Source of the DNA: Paracoccus sp041927875
GTDB taxonomy: Bacteria > Pseudomonadota > Alphaproteobacteria > Rhodobacterales > Rhodobacteraceae
Assembly (NCBI RefSeq): GCF_041927875.1
Contig: NZ_JBHFHN010000005.1
Reading direction: 5' to 3' (one strand)
Length of the DNA stretch: 64,000 nt
A program made the position numbers and the translations under genes. Positions 60,192-64,000 of this stretch are shown one piece after another. Under the pieces are notes generated by a model. That model saw only the letters and a list, made by a program, of their open reading frames with translations. It did not search any database and was not told where the DNA came from. Numbering within the stretch: position 1 is the first letter of the stretch; every line of letters starts with the position of its first letter.

Positions 60192-60918
60192 GATCCGCAG
60201 GGCGTGGTTGCGGCCAAGCGCAATCGGCTGGCCGGTCGAGGCCGCCGCGGGAACGCTTGATCGACGGGTTCCGCCTAAGGCGCGCGCACCTCGTTTTGTC
60301 AGACTTCAGCTGTCCAGGCGCGGTCGGCTGGTGTCGTCAAGCCTCAGCCACCAAGGCACGGTCGCCCGGTTTCGCCAGACCTCAGCCGTCCACGCTCGGT
60401 CGCCTGGTGTCGCCAAGCCTCAGCCGTCCAGCCGTGGTCGACCGGTGTCTCCAAACCTCAGCCGTCCAGGCGCGATCGGCTGGTCTCATCAAGCCTCAGC
60501 CGTCCATGCTCGGTCCGCTGGTGTCCCCAAACATCAGCCGTCCAAGCGCGGGCGGCCGGTTGCCCCAGACTTCAGCAATCGAGGTGCGGTCGGCTTGGCT
60601 CGTCAACCCCTCAGCCACCGAGGCGCGGGCCGCCGCGTTCGGAAACCTCATCCGTCCAGGCGTGGTCGGCAGCGTTCGCCGCAGCTCAGCCTTGGGTCGC
60701 GCCAGGTGACCAGCCCCCAGCAAGATGCCCGTCGTCCAGCAGACCGACCAGAACCACCGTCACCCCGCTTTGGTGCGGGAGGTCGGGCCTCTGCATTGGC
60801 TGCCGCATTGGGCATGTTCCTCCGCACCGTGCGCACGTGGCTTTCGCGGTTCCGCGCGCGCGGGACCGTGACCCGGTGCGCCGGCTAGGCCGTGAACAGC
60901 TATTTCTGTGTCATGCCG
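60192..60918. repeat. Array of a degenerate 38-bp tandem repeat in a non-coding gap
   Basis: Units start at 60305, 60343, 60381, 60419, 60457, 60495, 60533, 60571, 60610, 60647 and 60685: eight steps are exactly 38 bp, one is 39 and one 37. A unit runs CTCAGCCGTCCAGGCGCGGT, then CGGCTGGTGTCGCCAAGC. Worn copies can be felt before 60305 (to about 60210); after 60722 it decays. There are no spacers, so it is not CRISPR. 38 is not a multiple of 3, and the frames open through it are arginine/serine/proline-rich with no conserved protein repeat, so it is probably not coding. Nothing else is seen in 60723-60918. Confidence 0.85.
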
Positions 60919-61233
60919 TCATGCGACCAGACCCTTTCCTGCCAGGAACAGCGATTTCGACCGGCGATAGCACCGTTCCACCGCCGTCGCATCGCAGGTT
61001 TCCCCTGCCTGGGTGCGCAGTTCCTCATCGCTGCACAGCTGCGCCAGGTCCGAAAAACCCAGATTCGATGCGCAGCCCCTGATGAAGTGCAGGTCAGGTT
61101 CGGCTCGTCGACCGGGCAGGCCAAGGGTCAGCAGCACCCCTTCGACCTCATCCAGAAACAGGTCGATCACCTCTTTGAAACCCTGCGGACCGACCTCTTC
61201 CCGCAGTTCAGACACCTTGTTCCAATCGATCAT
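60919..61233 (-). CDS. Histidine phosphotransfer (Hpt) domain protein
   Basis: A 104-residue single Hpt domain. DLHFIRGCASNLGFSDLAQL matches the Hpt core (H-x-x-(K/R)-G-x-x-x-x-(L/F)G), with the phosphorylated His at residue 49. The N-terminus VSELREEVGPQGFKEVIDLF is the usual first helix. It has no kinase or receiver part, so it must relay phosphate between other proteins. It is divergent from, and 120 bases away from, a receiver-phosphatase gene, its likely partner. No sensor kinase lies in the window. Confidence 0.88.
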   Translation of the reverse strand: MIDWNKVSELREEVGPQGFKEVIDLFLDEVEGVLLTLGLPGRRAEPDLHFIRGCASNLGFSDLAQLCSDEELRTQAGETCDATAVERCYRRSKSLFLAGKGLVA

Positions 61234-61353
61234 GTTAAGCCCCGCAATCTTGCCAGCGAATCACAGGCTAACGGCTAGAAGTTTCCGGGTGGTTAACGAC
61301 GAACCAGATTTTCGTTCACCCGATCTTAACCCGCCGCACGCTATGACCGGCGT

Positions 61354-62673
61354 ATGAGTATGGCGATGCCCACCCCTCCGATTCGGCCACAGCCGTCCGC
61401 CCCCGCAGATGCCAGGGGTCGATTGGTCATGGTCGTCGATGACAGCCGGATGCAGCGCCACATCCTGACGTTGCAACTGGAACAGGCCGGCTATCGCGTC
61501 ATCCCCGCGGCCTCGGGGGCCGAAGCCCTGTCCATATGCGCACAAACCATGCCGGATATCATCCTGTCCGACTGGATGATGCCCGGCATGACCGGCGTCG
61601 AATTGTGCCATTCCTTCCGACAGTTGCCCCGTGATCGCCACGGTTACTTCATCCTGCTGACATCGCTGACCGACAAGCGCGATGCTGCATTCGGTCTGGA
61701 AAGCGGCGCCGATGATTATCTGTCAAAGCCGGTGTCTGGCGAGGAACTGTTGGCGCGACTGCGCGCGGGCGAAAGGTTGATATCGGTCGAAGAGCGGTTG
61801 CAGGAGCGCAACCGCGCCCTGGACCGCGCATTGACCGACCTGCGCGCCGCACATGAGGCAATCGAGCGCGATCTGATCGAGGCGCGGCGCCTGCAGCAGG
61901 GGCTGGTCCGTGACCGGTTCAGGCATTTTGGCGGCATGGACGTGTCCCTGTTGCTGCGCCCGGCGGGCCATGTCGGCGGTGATCTGGTCGGCGCCTTTCG
62001 GATCAACGCGCGCCGTTTCGGGGTCTATGGGATCGACGTCTCCGGCCATGGCGTCACAGCGGCGCTGATGACGGCGCGGATTGCCGGCTATCTTTCGGGC
62101 AATTCCCCCGATCAGAACGTTGCGCTGATGCCCGGACCACAGGGCGGCCACCTGGCCCGCAGTCCCGCCGATCTTGCCGCGCATTTGAATGATCTGATCA
62201 TCGAAGAGGTTGAGACAGACTGCTATTTCACGCTGGTCTATGCCGACATCGACATGACGACGGGCCAGGGTCGTCTGGTGCAGGCCGGACATCCCTATCC
62301 GGCATTGCAAAGGGCTGACGGCACGGTCGAGTTCATCGGCACGGGCGGCCTCCCGATCGGGCTGTTCGCCGGGTCACGCTATGAAGAAGTCGCGTTCCGG
62401 CTGCGGCCCGGAGACAGGCTGTTCATCGGCTCGGATGGTATCACCGAAGCGACCGACGGCTTGGGCAGAATGCTGGGCGATCAGGGGCTAAGCGCGATCT
62501 TGCAGACCAATGCCCGGCTGCATGGCGCGGCTTTGCTGGAATCCCTCACATGGTCGGTGGCGGGCTATGGTGGAGGCGGCTGGAGCGATGACATCTCGGC
62601 GGTCTGTGTCGAGTTCCAGCGGGGCCGCGGCGCAGCCAAAGGGGGCGGGGGCGATGTGATATCCAAGCGATGA
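61354..62673 (+). CDS. Response regulator with PP2C-type (RsbU/SpoIIE) phosphatase output
   Basis: A 439-residue protein. Residues about 24-140 are a receiver domain: VVDDSRMQRH (Asp29/30), phosphoacceptor Asp73 in ILSDWMMPGMTG, LLTSLTDKRDA and DDYLSKPVSGEELLARL. A coiled-coil linker (VEERLQERNRALDRALTDLR and further) runs to about 185. A PPM/SpoIIE phosphatase follows with LLRPAGHVGGDLVGAF and YGIDVSGHGVTAALMTARIA (metal Asp residues), and near the end LRPGDRLFIGSDGITEATD and GGGWSDDISAVCVEF. Such proteins dephosphorylate anti-sigma antagonists in partner-switching pathways. The divergent Hpt protein may phosphorylate it; no antagonist or anti-sigma gene is in the window. Confidence 0.9.
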   Translation: MSMAMPTPPIRPQPSAPADARGRLVMVVDDSRMQRHILTLQLEQAGYRVIPAASGAEALSICAQTMPDIILSDWMMPGMTGVELCHSFRQLPRDRHGYFILLTSLTDKRDAAFGLESGADDYLSKPVSGEELLARLRAGERLISVEERLQERNRALDRALTDLRAAHEAIERDLIEARRLQQGLVRDRFRHFGGMDVSLLLRPAGHVGGDLVGAFRINARRFGVYGIDVSGHGVTAALMTARIAGYLSGNSPDQNVALMPGPQGGHLARSPADLAAHLNDLIIEEVETDCYFTLVYADIDMTTGQGRLVQAGHPYPALQRADGTVEFIGTGGLPIGLFAGSRYEEVAFRLRPGDRLFIGSDGITEATDGLGRMLGDQGLSAILQTNARLHGAALLESLTWSVAGYGGGGWSDDISAVCVEFQRGRGAAKGGGGDVISKR

Positions 62674-62819
62674 AACTGCGACCCGAACAACGTGTGAGTC
62701 GTCGCTGTCGATATCATCATCGGCGGGCACGACATCCTGACTGGCGTATCGGTGGTTCGCTGTAAGCGGCGCGCCGTTGCGCGGCGGCACGCTGGTGCCG
62801 AGCGTGTCGGCGCAAATGT

Positions 62820-63272
62820 TTATGTCAGCCAGTTGCGTCGGTGCGCCAAGGCCAGCATGGCGCGATCACCGGGGTTTGCCAGGGCCTCAAGCGCCTGCTG
62901 CGGCGACATCCAGGCGGTAGTGTGGCCAGGCTCGGTCGGCGGACCAAGGCGCAGCGTCGGGCGCGCCAGATAGACGCGACACAGCTTTTCGGCGAAGATC
63001 TGATACTCCGGCATATAGACGAACCGGCGAAAGGAACCGATCAGCCGCGGGGGCGCGACGTGAAAACCGGTCTCTTCCCGAACTTCACGGTGAAGGGCGG
63101 CGACGGGGCTTTCTCCCGGATCGAGGCCACCACCCGGCAGCTGCCATTCCGGGGTAGGACCATCCTGGTACGTCAGAAGGATCCGACCGTTGCGGCACAG
63201 CACGGCATAGGCGCCTTGGCGCAGACGATAGCGCTGATAGGGAAGGGGAGGCGTGTCGAAGCGGCGGATCAT
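62820..63272 (-). CDS. Nudix hydrolase
   Basis: A 150-residue Nudix protein with the box GGGLDPGESPVAALHREVRE followed by ETGFHV (G-x5-E-x7-R-E-x2-E-E-x-G). The start at 63272 (MIRRFDTPPLPYQRYRLRQG) is where the domain begins; a longer frame upstream adds no family sequence. The substrate, a nucleoside diphosphate derivative, cannot be told. It stands alone between two unrelated genes. Confidence 0.88.
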   Translation of the reverse strand: MIRRFDTPPLPYQRYRLRQGAYAVLCRNGRILLTYQDGPTPEWQLPGGGLDPGESPVAALHREVREETGFHVAPPRLIGSFRRFVYMPEYQIFAEKLCRVYLARPTLRLGPPTEPGHTTAWMSPQQALEALANPGDRAMLALAHRRNWLT

Positions 63273-63743
63273 CGGGGCCTGGGGCTTGGTGTCACCAGAA
63301 TCATAGGGTTCGCGCACGGTGGGTGAAAGCCGCAAATCGCGCCACCCTCCCATCATGGCACGCCTGGGCGACCTGGGCTATGCCAACGTCGGCAGCGCGA
63401 TGGCGTCGCAAACGCGCATACTTTATTGGGCGCAGGGCGGCGTGGCTTTGGCTCCGGTGATGAGGGGGTTCATTCTGCGTACCTGCGCGATGTGATGGCG
63501 CATGCGGTGCATCTTGATCTGCGGGGGCCGTCGTCGCGACAGCCGCGGACCTCACTGGCACGGAAGCAGACAGGGGTGGGGTGCATAGGGCCCTGCCGGG
63601 GTCACACACACCGAGGCAGGACGCGGGTCGTCGAAGGGCTTGGGCCCGCGCCACTTCCGGTTGCGCGCTGGCGCCGACGCGGCGCAGGTGGAGGGTCGTC
63701 AAGGTTGCCGGGCAGCCGCGTTCGCCTTCGTCCATGTGCAGGA
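63273..63743. other. Gene-free stretch before the 173-bp repeat
   Basis: Long frames exist on both strands (for example 63426 onward on plus and 63301-63735 on minus), but they are arginine/proline/alanine-rich, overlap each other and resemble nothing I know. I see no RNA gene or strong hairpin. It may be decayed coding sequence. Confidence 0.4.
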
Positions 63744-64000
63744 CATCGGAGCGAGGCTATGATCGACCTCTCGCGAGGGCATTATGGCGGCCTTGTCGGG
63801 CTGCCCGGGCCGACCAGAGATCATGGCATGTGGCTGCTTGATTGGTCTGGCGCATCGCTCCGCGACAGCGATGGTCGATGCCGGATGCGTCGCCGCTGGA
63901 ACGGTTCTGCGCGAGGCATCGGTGCGAGGCTATGATCGACCTCTCGCGAGGGCATTATGGCGGCCTTGTCGGGCTGCCCGGGCCGACCAGAGATCATGGC
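63744..64000. repeat. Start of a 173-bp tandem repeat, cut by window edge
   Basis: The segment beginning CATCGG at 63744 returns at 63917; the 77 bases from 63751 and from 63924 are identical up to the window end. One full unit and 84 bases of the second are visible. Each unit contains the palindromes CTCGCGAG and GCCCGGGC. Whether more copies follow cannot be seen. Confidence 0.9.

Noticed and set aside
60305..60722. The 38-bp array as a CRISPR
   Set aside because: Units are directly adjacent with no unique spacers, vary from copy to copy, and no cas genes are present.
60208..60888. A 226-codon plus-strand frame through the 38-bp array
   Set aside because: The repeat length is not a multiple of 3 and the peptide shows no conserved unit; other frames are open too.
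63301..63935. Overlapping frames on both strands near the right edge as genes or a transposase remnant
   Set aside because: No transposase motif (DDE or other), no terminal inverted repeats, and low-complexity composition.

Overview
The window is GC-rich, gene-dense chromosomal DNA from an alphaproteobacterium of the Rhodobacteraceae, most likely Paracoccus or a close relative. The signs are a methionine synthase split into two cistrons, a sitABCD operon next to a Fur/Mur-type gene without the usual Fur cysteine, a PccR/RamB-type regulator beside prpDCB, many ATGA start/stop overlaps, and a polyamine-catecholate siderophore locus of the kind expected for parabactin-type compounds of Paracoccus. 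Assignments come from reading the sequence and from family knowledge; no database search was run.

Layout. 1-3.7 kb: the start of asd, a small glycosyltransferase/MFS operon and mogA. 4.0-8.2 kb: class Ib (Mn-type) ribonucleotide reductase nrdHIEF behind a cobalamin riboswitch whose predicted transcription start falls on the first base of the aptamer. 8.3-14.8 kb: an outer-membrane siderophore receptor, an RhtX-like MFS carrier, a siderophore-interacting reductase and exbB-exbD-tonB. 15.0-31.6 kb: a second TonB receptor and a siderophore assembly line that looks like vibriobactin synthesis with VibF split in two: Cy-Cy-A with a dead carrier, and half C-PCP-C. It also has a free-standing VibH-like condensation protein, a luciferase-like flavin monooxygenase, DHB-AMP ligase, a stand-alone aryl carrier, a PPTase, and EntC, EntB and EntA homologues. 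31.9-36.8 kb: a second siderophore-interacting protein and a binding-protein/FecCD/ATPase ABC importer.

37.3-41.0 kb: metH in two overlapping genes. 41.1-46.7 kb: a hotdog thioesterase-prpD-prpC-prpB operon divergent from its probable acyl-CoA-sensing regulator, with three TTTGCGAA repeats between them. 46.8-52.2 kb: a vitamin B12 uptake operon (btuB, an unknown protein, btuF, btuC, btuD) behind a second cobalamin riboswitch. 52.3-56.3 kb: a Fur/Mur regulator and sitABCD with two Fur-like boxes between them. 56.3-60.2 kb: a wrecked lysE pseudogene with a mogA 5' fragment beside it, argG, a twice-frameshifted membrane-protein gene and ilvA. 60.2-60.9 kb: a non-coding array of a 38-bp tandem repeat. 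60.9-64 kb: an Hpt protein, a response-regulator phosphatase, a Nudix hydrolase, and the start of a 173-bp tandem repeat cut by the window edge.

Two themes link the genes. One is metal economy: siderophore synthesis and uptake, Mn/Fe import and a Mn-using ribonucleotide reductase. The other is vitamin B12 economy: two B12 riboswitches, B12 uptake, B12-dependent MetH, and two B12-independent routes (class Ib RNR and the methylcitrate cycle).
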